64,000 nt of DNA from Bacteroidota bacterium (GTDB taxonomy: Bacteria; Bacteroidota; Bacteroidia; Cytophagales; Spirosomataceae), in NCBI GenBank assembly GCA_020161355.1, contig JAIUOF010000001.1, forward strand, positions 682,001 to 746,000, given 5' to 3'. Under the pieces are notes generated by a model. That model was not told the origin of the DNA and ran no database searches. It was given only the letters and a program-made list of their open reading frames with translations. The position numbers were made by a program, and so were the translations under genes. Shown in pieces: positions 54,701 to 62,134 of the stretch; positions within the stretch are counted from its first letter, which is position 1, and the number at the start of each line of letters is the position of its first letter.

Positions 54701-55496
54701 AGCCGACTATTTCAGTACCTGTGCCGTCTTTAATGCCAGTATTGAAGTTCCCCGCAACAATATTTTTGGCATTCAGTCGGCCCGAAGCGGAAAAGGCTAT
54801 GCCGGTATTTTTACCGGGGGATCAGAATACCGGGAATATCTGCACACGCCATTTAACCAGCCCATGGTAGTGGGTAAACGCTACTTACTAAGCATGTATG
54901 TGAGCAGGGCTGATTATTACCTGATGGCCTCCAACAACCTGGGATTTGGTCTAAGTGTAAGGCCGGTGATAGAATTTGACAGCGACAGCCTCAAAACAGA
55001 TAGGACGGTATTGCCTGCCCAAAATATCGTGATACACGAAAAAGACAACTGGGTAAATATTGCCGCGGAAATCACTGCCGATCAGGCTTTTGAAAATCTG
55101 TATATTGGGAATTTCAAAAAGCAATCTAATACCCTCACGCAGGAATCGGCGGATATTTCCGGTGGAGCGAGTGGTGGTTATGGTGGCCAGCCGGCCAATA
55201 CCCTGTCCTATTATTTTATAGACGACGTGTTTGTGGGTGAGCTGAGCAATACCATTGCCTGTGGTGCCAATGACTGCAACAGCAATATCGTGCTTACGAG
55301 CCCCAATGACAATATTTCGGGAGGAAGCACTGCGAAAAAAACCAACCTCCAGCTTAAGGCCAATATCACCATCCAGGGCAATGCCAATGTATTGTTTCAG
55401 TCAAATCAGTCGATTCTGATGGATGCCAGCCTGGGGGTATTTGAAATTAAAAACGGAGTGGTATTTGAAGCAAAGATTGGTGGCTGCGTGAATTAA
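48780..55496 (+). CDS. Giant exported protein with 14 repeats and GC-type C-terminal tail
   Basis: A 2238-residue exported protein (signal peptide MKYPGLILLFLSSITCSMAQ). From residue 20 to about 1900 there are 14 copies of a 110-140-residue module: PANDNCSGAINLTVN at the start, DDVWYKFTATATTHK in the middle, and GxxYxIRVYS...GTFxICV at the end. This resembles pre-peptidase C-terminal-type beta-sandwiches (inference). Next comes LVPNPSFENPDRCPESF, a carbohydrate-binding-like domain (ca. 1910-2130), and the tail (GVVFEAKIGGCVN) ends with GC four residues from the end as in the protein at 5589. Start at 48780 is chosen for its signal peptide. Likely a type IX surface adhesin. Confidence 0.82.
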   Translation: MKYPGLILLFLSSITCSMAQTPANDNCSGAINLTVNANNLCGVTTTGTTVGATQSMSGCNFTSADDDVWYKFTATATTHKIEVSSLTLQNPVFQVFSGPCTGLTSLACVNENNSTSHTEKSIVSGLTIGNEYFIRVHSGSSLSTTRGTFTICVGLPASPANDECSGAINLTVNQNQSCTLITNATNADATQSMSGCSAGSMADDDVWFSFTATAAVHNITLSGSSVIVPVVELFDGSCGNLQSKVCYQSNSPNFTLKIGDLTPGQTYLFRVYSYYQGLSQTGTFQVCINEATGMPANDACAGAIALTANNASCNILTSGTLVNASGPMAPTVCNGNPVQNDVWYKFTATQSDMLIKLLNATFGSPNLQLVSGTCSNPSSVICNNDGLMLAQNLTIGQEYYIRIWDLFGSSGTFDLCLSSPSVNSVSANAIDIPVNSGFTCIQNTAGNNTTALSNEASNAGCSTITDGLWYKFTATNDSLLVDLTSTGTGSGFRVELFHKQGANLILKSFNSNRIFETGMTVGDEYYLLVYTCGSNALSRGSFDICVRNFPPPPVNDGCVSAAPISVNNDMNCTLSTQGTTINALPGDYAFCSGEVDDDVWYSFVATQSKHFVNISPGTLNNAAFQVYEGNCANLSEINCTNNTSGSETENAKVSNLVPGDTYYVRVFSADIGSGEGTFDICVNLPLANEDCEGAIVLNSGSTCTPVNGTSVGVSNSIYDNCDFYKYGVWYKFTATSSSQLIRLERGSIQNVYIDVLENNCNDINRIGSCGSPGNDPIVEKSVFGLTVGTEYLIWINTTSQEDAGTFSICILDTEPPANDECSTAITLTVNPANVPVIKTSGSTNFAAQSLAGCSGNADDDVWYSFTASQTSHRVFLQKINSFENIILEVFSGTCGTLVSKQCISSGFDETLNSSALISNLTVGQTYFIRVYYEGIVPGAFSIGITSLPVNDNCATAITLNPSATDTFENAVSGSSFDATLSSNSYQGGTNTDDDVWFQFTATQKVHKIKLKGWKQNQGKIEVYSGACNALIALSCSTPVNVPQCENGDLRGDTLILTLDKFTAGQVYRFRVFSNTIGTNQSLFEVAVTSPYVLPFDDCSGALNIPVTATCTSPLKINTKGFSTASEYAYGCNYEGISGTPEKDIFLKFTATATQHRLNIKSGNLTFPYQLFQGTCSGLTSMGCTQNYDSLAFPGGLTIGQTYFIRLLMPVYTLDSLTACISTPVPDNNDECINASLVAPSGNANSCELVAGNLNNSSQSIFETCNTLGNPEKKIMRDVWYKFVASTTTHKIWLGNTSDQYFDFNLGLNGEYTRHPVKFELFGGTCQAKTYLDCSADIVEQGEKTFTGLTMGSTYYLRVSSYSPGDARFQFCIKNGLAPNNDLCGNAVGLPVNNTLTSNNYVKGSTVFATATIGTNTCGAANSLDVWYKFTAASPTQFVVFRKNSNAANINDLTVAVYSGNCNTPVHVACKRSDFTNVSEDFIKLEGLTTGNEYLIKVYSFTADINHQGTFEIQVVNSGPPANDHCASPTPLNIQPTASLASYVSSTTFLSTTSPEAVGCAVTGTPDDDVWYSFTATKSSHRLLLVSTVKDLAYVVYSGTCGSLVSIVCGNSGAGSFSLNTVLNNLTPGTAYLVRAYTVSSVLRGRIFAAVTSDTDPPANNLCSDAVTLTPAAGNTPIFTEGTTVNATNTNAQCFGGNEVWYKFTATATTHRIIYDGYVKDPAVVMLTGSCGAFSIVSSTCFTGVHNISFTKTGLTIGTTYYLNIAAQATNEEDQGNFKIGIITPVVPVNDNCANASLLTANAAPQFFSSNLATNESNTSGCGFLTKDVWFRFVATGPKMNVEVDNLNTNAIIGAYTDACNNPVLIKCTYENSGPQQIWKSNILELTNLVAGTSYLINVAAVNNAETLEFKIKLFDVAEINQNVIYANTCLSTNLVPNPSFENPDRCPESFVPSPSAPGQTLLQGLGWNIPTSGSADYFSTCAVFNASIEVPRNNIFGIQSARSGKGYAGIFTGGSEYREYLHTPFNQPMVVGKRYLLSMYVSRADYYLMASNNLGFGLSVRPVIEFDSDSLKTDRTVLPAQNIVIHEKDNWVNIAAEITADQAFENLYIGNFKKQSNTLTQESADISGGASGGYGGQPANTLSYYFIDDVFVGELSNTIACGANDCNSNIVLTSPNDNISGGSTAKKTNLQLKANITIQGNANVLFQSNQSILMDASLGVFEIKNGVVFEAKIGGCVN

Positions 55497-55564
55497 GTTT
55501 TGCATAAGCATATTTTTCTATAAAATCAGGTCAAAATAGGGGTTTTCCATTTTGAAAAACGCTG

Positions 55565-55802
55565 CGATGATCATGACATTCCCGATGATTGGTTTGACAT
55601 TCCCGATTACCATATTGACATTCCCGATGTTGTATTTGACATTGGCGATTACAAGGTTGACATTACCAATGTTCTGCCTGACAATGCCGATTACAATATT
55701 GACATTCACGATGTTCTTCTTAACATAGGCAATTACGAGGTTGACATTCACGATGTTCTGCTTGACATGGACGATTACCATATTGACATCCCGATGTTCT
55801 GA
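55565..55802. repeat. Tandem array with 21-bp unit in 42-bp pairs (array 2)
   Basis: Eleven 21-base units, most beginning GACATT, with alternating GATGTT and GATTAC after the ninth base, so the super-period is 42 bases. Units have diverged, unlike array 1. In one + frame they read as alternating DIPDVVF / DIPDYHI heptads, but there is no start codon, and on the other strand a false 87-codon frame appears. It begins about 70 bases after the stop of the giant surface protein. Confidence 0.8.
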
Positions 55803-56097
55803 GTGAAATGTACGATTACGATTATGATATGCTTAATAATAAGATATCCAAACCAAGGTCAGCATAGCCCCTGTGCCTATTTTTAATGAAATTCATTTTT
55901 GTCTTCGATACTAAACTTATGGTATTTAATAAAAATATCGGTTTAAATATCCATCCTTACTTCCGGAAAAAGCCTATTGAAGAGCAACCCGAAAATTCCT
56001 GAATCTCAATCCTTGCATAGCATAAATCAATAAAGACAATGGGCTACCGGGTGATTATTGGTAGCTGGAGCATAGTCAAATCCCTCAGAAAAAATCA

Positions 56098-56330
56098 AAT
56101 ATCCCCCGAATTTGAGATCAAATGACCCTCCTGTGACGTCATAGGACCCTCCTGTGACGTTAAATTCGACGAATTTGAGATCAAATTACCCCCCTATGAC
56201 TTTAAAATCGCCGAATTTGAGATCAAATTACCCCCCTACGACTTCAATATCGACGAATTTGAGATCAAATTACCCCCCTATGACTTCAATATCGTCAAAT
56301 TTGAGATCAAATGCCCCCCCTGTGAAGTTT
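56098..56330. repeat. Tandem array with 42-bp unit (array 3)
   Basis: Five or so 42-base units with the word CGAATTTGAGATCAAATTAC, then CCCCCTATGACTTCAATATC. The junction AAATTCGACGAATTTGA also occurs at the end of array 1. Unit length equals the super-period of arrays 1 and 2. Confidence 0.8.
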
Positions 56331-56665
56331 GAATTCCTGGCAGTAATGGCTAAAGCCATCCCTCGGACAGCGGTAACTTCAATGGCAACTTTCAAGCTTT
56401 TTCGGGAGAATATCATTGGCAAAACCAATGGAAATGTATACCCATATTTCGATTTAAGGATCTGAATAAATTGTAAGGCCGCAGGACAAACTAAATCTTA
56501 AATAAAAACTTGGATTACAGAACTTTGTATCCTATTTTTGAATACAAATAGAATAAAATTCAAAACACAAAAAAATCTCATGAAAATATTACCGAAACTC
56601 AGATTAACTCGCAACCTCCTCATTATTAAAACATTAATTACAAAATCAATAAATATTTAATAACG

Positions 56666-56716
56666 ATATTTCCGAAACTCCGAAAATGAGTTTCGGAAAT
56701 ATACTCGTTGGTGGCA
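56666..56716 (+). repeat. Hairpin and left boundary of the second cassette cluster
   Basis: Perfect 15-base arms ATATTTCCGAAACTC (56666-56680) and GAGTTTCGGAAATAT (56688-56702) around seven bases. Four bases later comes the core GTTGGTGGCA (56707-56716), the exact reverse complement of TGCCACCAAC at 57687. A partial direct copy of the left arm (ATTACCGAAACTC) stands about 80 bases upstream. Confidence 0.75.
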
Positions 56717-56737
56717 ATTTAACGAGACACTTAAAAA

Positions 56738-57289
56738 ATGGAACAAACAGAAATATTCAAATACTTTGAGTTAGTAGAAAAGTTAATTGGACATTTGGCT
56801 TGGCCAATGGTATTTCTTATAGTTTTCCTTTATTTCAAGAAAGAAATTAAATCAATTATTTCGAGAATTAAGACTGCTGAAATTAAGGACATAAAATTTG
56901 AACTTAATGACAAAGTTGAAGAGATAAAAAAAGAAGCTGTCAATGCAGGAGTAACTATGTTCTATCCTATCGACTTAATAGAAAGGGAATTTGATAAAAC
57001 CAATGAGAAATCAAAAGAAACGCAAATTATTGAAGCTTGGAAACGAATTGAAACTTCAATAATTAAAATCGATAAACGACAGGACAAATCAAACAAATTT
57101 GATGACAGTTTAAACTATCTTGTTAAGAATAACCTTATTGAAAAGTATTTGGCTAACTTAATAATTGGTCTCAAAGAATTAAGAAATCTTGCTGTTCATT
57201 CAGAAAACATTAATGTAACTGATGAAGAATTTCAAAATTGGATTTCAATTTCAAAAAGTGTTATTGACAGACTTGCCCCTAAAATTTAA
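56738..57289 (+). CDS. Cassette 8, gene 1: membrane-anchored HEPN-like protein
   Basis: A 183-residue protein with one N-terminal transmembrane segment (residues 17-33, LIGHLAWPMVFLIVFLYF) and a charged coiled linker. The C-terminal helical domain contains LKELRNLAVHSENINVTDEE. Arg149 to His154 gives an Rx4H motif of the HEPN type seen in DUF4145 and toxin ribonucleases. The match is short, so HEPN identity is tentative. It starts 31 bases after the GTT boundary and shares the cassette with the next gene, 17 bases away. Confidence 0.6.
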   Translation: MEQTEIFKYFELVEKLIGHLAWPMVFLIVFLYFKKEIKSIISRIKTAEIKDIKFELNDKVEEIKKEAVNAGVTMFYPIDLIEREFDKTNEKSKETQIIEAWKRIETSIIKIDKRQDKSNKFDDSLNYLVKNNLIEKYLANLIIGLKELRNLAVHSENINVTDEEFQNWISISKSVIDRLAPKI

Positions 57290-57306
57290 AATTTATAACT
57301 ACTTTA

Positions 57307-57684
57307 ATGACCGAGAGAAAAAATAACATAATTGAGAGTATAGGACTTTTACTTATTCTTCTATCTTTCTTAATTCAACTTATAGAGACAGATATTGAAA
57401 GTGAAATTAGAGAAGCTCAATTTTACCAAACACAAGTAAAACTTGACAGAGTGTGGGACTTGTTAGGAAAAGAATATTCAATTGACAATAACAAAACAAG
57501 CAATTCGAGATATATAGAGTTTCAAGAAATAAACAAACATTGGAAATATTATTCGCAAGACAAAGAATATTTAGACGAATGGAAAAAGTCTGTTTTGTTT
57601 GACTTTATTTCTAAAATACGAATCTGGATTTTTGTTCTTGGTAGTCTAATTTTGATAATACCAAAATGGATAAAAAGAAAATAA
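57307..57684 (+). CDS. Cassette 8, gene 2: small membrane protein
   Basis: A 125-residue protein with two transmembrane segments (about 7-25, IIESIGLLLILLSFLIQLI, and 101-120, IRIWIFVLGSLILIIP) and a charged loop between. Family unknown. Its stop is 2 bases before the 5' core of the attC-like element, so this cassette carries two genes. A joint membrane function with the HEPN-like protein is likely from position. Confidence 0.6.
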   Translation: MTERKNNIIESIGLLLILLSFLIQLIETDIESEIREAQFYQTQVKLDRVWDLLGKEYSIDNNKTSNSRYIEFQEINKHWKYYSQDKEYLDEWKKSVLFDFISKIRIWIFVLGSLILIIPKWIKRK

Positions 57685-57686
57685 AC

Positions 57687-57824
57687 TGCCACCAACATCG
57701 GTTTGGCAAAAGCAGGACTGAAGGAAGTAATTGAGCATTTGTAATTCTATCAACATTTGTGCTTAATTTCGGCTGACGGTTTTCAAATGCCCTGCCTTCG
57801 CCAAGCCGTGAACCGTTGGCGGCT
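57687..57824 (+). repeat. attC-like element H
   Basis: 5' core TGCCACCAAC (57687-57696), exact complement of boundary GTTGGTGGCA at 56707. Body nearly identical to element A 27 kb away: ATCGGTTTGGCAAAAGCAGG, then TTCTATCAACATTTGTGCTT, then CTGCCTTCGCCAAGCCG. 3' core GTTGGCGGCT (57815-57824). The two elements differ mainly in the core bases. Confidence 0.85.
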
Positions 57825-57878
57825 ACCGCAGATAACACGTAAAAGAAGACCAATACTATCAACAAAAAATCTATTAGA

Positions 57879-58937
57879 ATGGAAATAAATTGTACAATAT
57901 TTAACCCTCTGAATGACCTTAATCAAATTCGGATTTATGATACAGAATTTAATGACTGGTATGATTATATAGTTATTACAAAGGACCTTTCAGAAAAATT
58001 AGGATATAATCCAGAAATTAGGAAGCAAAAGGTTTCTGTACCTGGAGGTATGAAAGTAGAGTTGCCAGTAATTCAAATAGGAATTACAATTGGGTCCTTT
58101 GTTCTTAAAAATCAATATGCTTATATTGTTGATAGTGGAATTAATGACTTAATATTAGGCAAAAATATACTCAGTTCAATATTATCCTCAAATAAGGAAA
58201 AACAGGGAAAAGTTGAGTTCACAGATGAGATAAAAGATGACCCCACTGCCTTGTCTCTAAAACTTCATTCACTTGACGGCACCTATCCAATGATAAATTT
58301 CGAACGTTTTTTGTATAATCAACGAAAACTCTATAACACTTTGTTAGTAATGGAAGGCGAAGTTGTCGCTTTATCCAAAAATGAAGTAGTTGAAATTATA
58401 GAGAATGACAAAGGTATTTCTCAAGAATTAGCATTAAAGATTACGTGGATTGAGAATGGCTCAATTTGGATGACTATCAAATCCGCTGGTAAAGCATTAA
58501 AAGAATTCGGTAAAATTTTTGGCGAAGCAAAGTTAGCAAATTTGAAAAAAGATTTTTACGACGCTCAAAAAAACAAAACAGAAAGTGAGATACTAAAAGA
58601 AACAAGTAAAGAAATAATTGAAAAAAAGAAAGCAGAAGAGGAAAGAATAAAGACTGAGAACATACACAAAACTCATAATATTTGGAGAATGGAGATGTTA
58701 AAAAGAATGGAATTTTTTGAAAAAATGTCTGCCAAAGTAGAAGACCCAGAAATAAAAAAGGAACTAAAAAAACAATTTGAATCATCTATTCAAAACATGC
58801 TTATTCAAAATCTTTACCCAGAAGTAAAAAATATTCCAGATGAAAATAACCGTATTCAAATTGAATCCTATAATAGATATTTGCTTCCGCCTTCAAACTC
58901 CGATATGTCAGATTTTTCAGATTTATTAGATTCTTAA
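57879..58937 (+). CDS. Cassette 9: retropepsin-like domain with coiled-coil tail
   Basis: A 352-residue cytoplasmic protein. Residues ~10-110 follow a retropepsin outline: IRIYDTEFNDWYDYIVITKDLSEKLGYNP at the place of the active-site loop, PVIQIGITIGSF, and DLILGKNILSSI, the typical LxLGxxxL strand. The catalytic triplet reads DTE rather than DTG, so activity is doubtful. Residues ~200-290 form a long Lys/Glu-rich coiled coil. Sole gene of its cassette, ending 146 bases before the next 5' core. Confidence 0.55.
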   Translation: MEINCTIFNPLNDLNQIRIYDTEFNDWYDYIVITKDLSEKLGYNPEIRKQKVSVPGGMKVELPVIQIGITIGSFVLKNQYAYIVDSGINDLILGKNILSSILSSNKEKQGKVEFTDEIKDDPTALSLKLHSLDGTYPMINFERFLYNQRKLYNTLLVMEGEVVALSKNEVVEIIENDKGISQELALKITWIENGSIWMTIKSAGKALKEFGKIFGEAKLANLKKDFYDAQKNKTESEILKETSKEIIEKKKAEEERIKTENIHKTHNIWRMEMLKRMEFFEKMSAKVEDPEIKKELKKQFESSIQNMLIQNLYPEVKNIPDENNRIQIESYNRYLLPPSNSDMSDFSDLLDS

Positions 58938-59082
58938 ATTTAAGTAAAAAATGCGACTGAAAGTGTAACACTAATTAATTAAAACAAACTTTTTACTGTT
59001 GTGTATCAGCAGTTTGAATATGAAACGCAAAACTAAATGTACCTTTAGGACATTTAAAACCTCTTAAACGGACATAAGCGGC

Positions 59083-59092
59083 AGCCGCCAAC
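59083..59092 (+). repeat. 5' core of a decayed attC-like element (I)
   Basis: AGCCGCCAAC is the exact reverse complement of the left boundary GTTGGCGGCT at 57815, as the cassette rule predicts. Behind it AACATTTAGCAATG and AAGCCCCCACT follow, but no matching right half or GTT core was found, so the element seems truncated. Confidence 0.6.
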
Positions 59093-59666
59093 ATTTAGCA
59101 ATGTAGAAGAAAGCCCCCACTAAAGGTCATCTAAGTTGGGTGATGCGGCATTCCGATCTTTTTGCTAGTCGTACGCGACCCCGGATGTGTTCGGCGAAAC
59201 CGGTGCGGCATCTAAGTCCGTAAAGCATGTCCTGTTTTGGGGGATAGCCAATCAAGAGATATTGCCGGCTTTTTCTATACGCGTTAATGTTAGCTCTTGG
59301 AATTTTCCGTAATAACATCCCGTCGCCAGATAGAATAGGATTTATTATCCAATAAATATTTTTCTACCCACGCTCATGCCTGAACTTGATCAAATGCTTA
59401 TACTTGACACTCTGTAAAACTCCCGGCTGGGTTGATAATTTTTATAAACGAAAATTAGGATAGCTTAAAGGAATCCAAAAACAAATCATTAAATTTGGAC
59501 TGATTAGTGATGATCTTGAAATTGTAACTAATTGAAAATCAAAGTGGATAAAAAACGTTAGTCAGAATTATAAAACGAGCCACAACAAACTCACAAATAA
59601 AAATACTTGTCAAGTTTTCGGTTGCACACAATTTTTTAAAGTTGTCTTTTTGCACTAAAAAAGATA
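59093..59666. other. Intergenic region behind the second cassette cluster
   Basis: No credible gene. It holds the rest of decayed element I, a stretch of higher GC (59127-59320) that I cannot place, a fragment of the dispersed repeat (59322-59352, CCAGATAGAATAGGATTTAT), and at 59601-59626 the first of two 26-base direct repeats. Confidence 0.45.
59601..59626 (+). repeat. 26-base direct repeat, left copy
   Basis: AAATACTTGTCAAG then TTTTCGGTTGCA. It matches 60173-60198 at 25 of 26 positions and precedes the gene at 59667 by 40 bases. Confidence 0.75.
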
Positions 59667-60173
59667 ATGACAACAAAAAAAACAATCACGATTCTATTTA
59701 TTTTATTTTCCACTTTGGAAGGCAAAAGCCAGAAAATAATAACCAACTATTTTATAAGGATGGCTAACGTGGCTAACTTTAATTTAACCAATAAGTCAAC
59801 CTATTATACACCTGCCTTGGCAACAGGATTTGGATTTAGTCATAAATCTAAATTCATAGAAATAGCAAGTTTTGTAAACAAAGATGACAACTTGGGCTTA
59901 TTTACATTTTTTGGTAGCACATTACATACCAAGACGCTTGATGAAAATTGGAAATTACACACGAATTGGTTTGGAGAAACAACATACTTCCCTGAACAAA
60001 AAAACAACCAAAGTGTATGGATAAATACTGTGGGGATGTGCTTTTTCCTAAATCGAAGTTATAAATGGGGTTCAATTGGAATACCTCTTTGCGTTGGTGG
60101 TGCATATAGTGAGAGGACAATAAGTATAAACACAAGAGCCATTTTAAACCTCTCTTTTGATCTAAATAAATAA
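59667..60173 (+). CDS. Small exported protein, possibly outer-membrane beta-barrel
   Basis: A 168-residue protein with a signal peptide (MTTKKTITILFILFSTLEGKSQ). The mature part alternates short amphipathic strands (YYTPALATGFGFSHKSKFIE, GSIGIPLCVGGAYSERTISI) and ends in a beta signal-like ILNLSFDLNK, as in small outer-membrane barrels. Family unknown. Bracketed by two 26-base direct repeats, the second overlapping its stop codon by one base. Confidence 0.6.
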   Translation: MTTKKTITILFILFSTLEGKSQKIITNYFIRMANVANFNLTNKSTYYTPALATGFGFSHKSKFIEIASFVNKDDNLGLFTFFGSTLHTKTLDENWKLHTNWFGETTYFPEQKNNQSVWINTVGMCFFLNRSYKWGSIGIPLCVGGAYSERTISINTRAILNLSFDLNK

Positions 60174-60198
60174 AATACTTGTCAATTTTTCGGTTGCA
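60173..60198 (+). repeat. 26-base direct repeat, right copy
   Basis: AAATACTTGTCAAT then TTTTCGGTTGCA. One mismatch to 59601-59626. It lies in front of the ada-type gene, in a position similar to that of the left copy before the exported protein, so both could belong to promoter regions. Confidence 0.75.
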
Positions 60199-60248
60199 AT
60201 ATGTTGCAATCATGTACTATTTTAGCCGATTCCAAAAGACAAAATCAT

Positions 60249-61310
60249 ATGAATAATTTAGGAATTCAAGTAGAACTAACAGAAGATATTATGTATCAGG
60301 CTTAGTTAGAAAAAGATACAACATTTGAAGGGATTTTTTTTACAGCTGTAAAAACGACAGGCATTTTCTGTCGCCCTTCATGTACTGCAAGGAAGCCAAA
60401 AAGAGAAAATGTTGAATTTTTTAAAACCTCAAAAGAGTGTATTTTAAAGGGGTATAGACCTTGTAAGGTATGTAATCCATTGGAAAAATTAAATGAAACA
60501 CCCGATTCAATAAAACAACTAATTGACGAGTTAATCGCAAATCCGAGCAATAAATTTAAAGATTATGATTTGGTTAAAAGGGGGTTGGAGCCAAATCAGA
60601 TTAGACGTTGGTTTCTAAAAAATCATGGAATTACTTTTCAAGCCTACCAAAGAATATTCAGAATAAATACAGCCTTTAAAAAAATACAAAAAGGTAATAC
60701 TGTAACAGAAATAGCATTTGAATCGGGTTTTGAATCTTTAAGCGGTTTTGGAGAATCTTTTAAATCTATTTTTGGAGTTTCCCCAAAAAATAGTAAAAAT
60801 GAAAGAATAATAGACCTTAAACGAATAGAAACGCCATTGGGAACAATGATTGCTTGTGCGGTTTCGCAAGGAATTTGCCTTTTAGAATTTACTGACCGCA
60901 AAATGCTTGAAACAGAGCTCAAATCTATAGCCAAACTTTATAATGCCACCATAGTACAAGGGAATAACAAACATTTTGAAATCCTGGAATTAGAACTTTC
61001 AGAATACTTTGAAGGTAAAAGAAAGCAATTTAGTGTACCACTTTCTACTCTTGGTACTGAATTTCAAAATCAAGTTTGGAATGAATTACTAAATATTCCT
61101 TTCGGTGCAACAAAATCATACAAAGAACAAGCTGAGGCAATGAATAATCCAAATGCTGTCAGGGCAGTAGCAAATGCAAATGGAATGAATAGAATATCAA
61201 TTATTATCCCTTGTCATAGAGTTATTGGGACAGATGGAAAACTGACGGGTTATGGTGGTGGACTTTGGCGGAAACAATACCTTCTCGAATTAGAACAGCA
61301 ATGGAAATAA
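60249..61310 (+). pseudogene. ada: Ada-type DNA repair protein interrupted by one in-frame TAG
   Basis: The frame opens at ATG 60249 (MNNLGIQVEL), meets TAG at codon 19 in MYQA*LEKDTTFEG, and then reads without break to 61310. Behind the stop come the zinc/methyl-acceptor domain (GIFCRPSC and GYRPCKVC, four Cys), an AraC-type helix-turn-helix (VTEIAFESGFESLSGFGESF), and the O6-alkylguanine methyltransferase with acceptor Cys in IIPCHRVIG. All key residues are intact. Ada proteins repair alkylated DNA and activate their own genes. Relatives usually have Leu at the TAG position. A TTG at 60480 could start a shorter product without the metal domain. Confidence 0.88.
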
Positions 61311-61321
61311 AAACATCATAC

Positions 61322-61359
61322 AACAGCTAAGACTTCCCCGCTTTACGGGGCAAGCTGTT
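61322..61359 (+). repeat. Nested hairpin after ada
   Basis: Outer arms AACAGCT / AGCTGTT and inner arms CCCCG / CGGGG with a 5-base loop. No T run follows, so it is a poor terminator. The long dispersed repeat begins at its right edge. Confidence 0.55.
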
Positions 61360-61468
61360 CGGCATGCAATAATGCGTTCAAGCATTTAGAATGAAGCATG
61401 GCGGGCGGCTAGCAAACGTTGCCCGGCCTTGAACTTAATCTTCAGACTTGGCGTCCCCGTAGTTTTTA
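61357..61468 (+). repeat. Long dispersed repeat, copy 2
   Basis: Matches 38065-38190 over AATGCGTTCAAGCATTTAGA, TGAAGCATGGCGGGCG, GCAAACGTTGCCCGGCCTTG and the final GTAGTTTTT. The two copies differ at their left edges and in a few internal positions. Confidence 0.7.
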
Positions 61469-61553
61469 CCTATGGGGTTTTTGCTTTTTGAGTTTCAGTT
61501 TTTTGTACATGAAGGTTTTTAGTAATCATAACTACAGGCCAAAACTTACTGAT

Positions 61554-62015
61554 TTATCTTTTCAATCTCAAAATGTAATAGGAGATTAAAGGCGTAATTA
61601 AAACAAAAAAATACATTATGGAAATCCAAGGCTGGTTTTCTATATAAAACTGATAGGGGGTAAATGACATTGGACTTTTAATAAGTACAAAACTTATATA
61701 ATCCGCAATCATGGCCATTACCAGCCAAAAAATCCCCAGGTAAATTGCTTCACTTCCAGAAATATCATTGTTTTCCTTTTTTTTACTTTTTAAATAGAGG
61801 AAACTAAAAAAAGTCCAACATATAAGATTAATTAAAAGATGATATGGTACTGTCTTTAAAAAGGTGGGGTCTTTAAAAGGACTTACGCCCAACTCTTTAT
61901 AGGATGGGAGTTTAAAAATTAGGGTGGTTACGATACTTGAGGCAAAAGTTAGGATTGTCACAATTACGAAAGCATACACAAAATTCAAAAATGCTTTTTT
62001 AAAATTTAACTCCAT
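61554..62015 (-). CDS. Four-helix membrane protein of unknown function
   Basis: A 153-residue membrane protein with four hydrophobic segments (for example FLNFVYAFVIVTILTFASSIV and MYFFVLITPLISYYIL). No family recognised. It is divergent from the AraC regulator, with 119 bases between their starts, so it is a plausible target of that regulator. Confidence 0.6.
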   Translation of the reverse strand: MELNFKKAFLNFVYAFVIVTILTFASSIVTTLIFKLPSYKELGVSPFKDPTFLKTVPYHLLINLICWTFFSFLYLKSKKKENNDISGSEAIYLGIFWLVMAMIADYISFVLIKSPMSFTPYQFYIENQPWISIMYFFVLITPLISYYILRLKR

Positions 62016-62134
62016 TTTTTTCCAGTTTTAATATTAATACAATTAATTTTTCCGTTTAAATCGTTACAAAATTGAATGTTATAAAAACTATTTTGTTACA
62101 AAATGTGGTGTCTTAACTTATATAATACGGATTA

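Larger units (their letters stand above)
55497..56737. other. Intergenic region with two tandem arrays
   Basis: A 1.24-kb gap. Array 2 (55565-55802) and array 3 (56098-56330) are listed separately. 55803-56097 and 56331-56665 show no credible gene; a short frame at 56154-56465 is a by-product of array 3. At 56666 a perfect hairpin opens the second cassette cluster. Confidence 0.6.

Noticed and set aside
59127..59318. 63-codon minus-strand frame in the GC-richer patch behind cassette 9
   Set aside because: No start context, no recognisable motif, basic low-complexity composition; probably by-chance opening.
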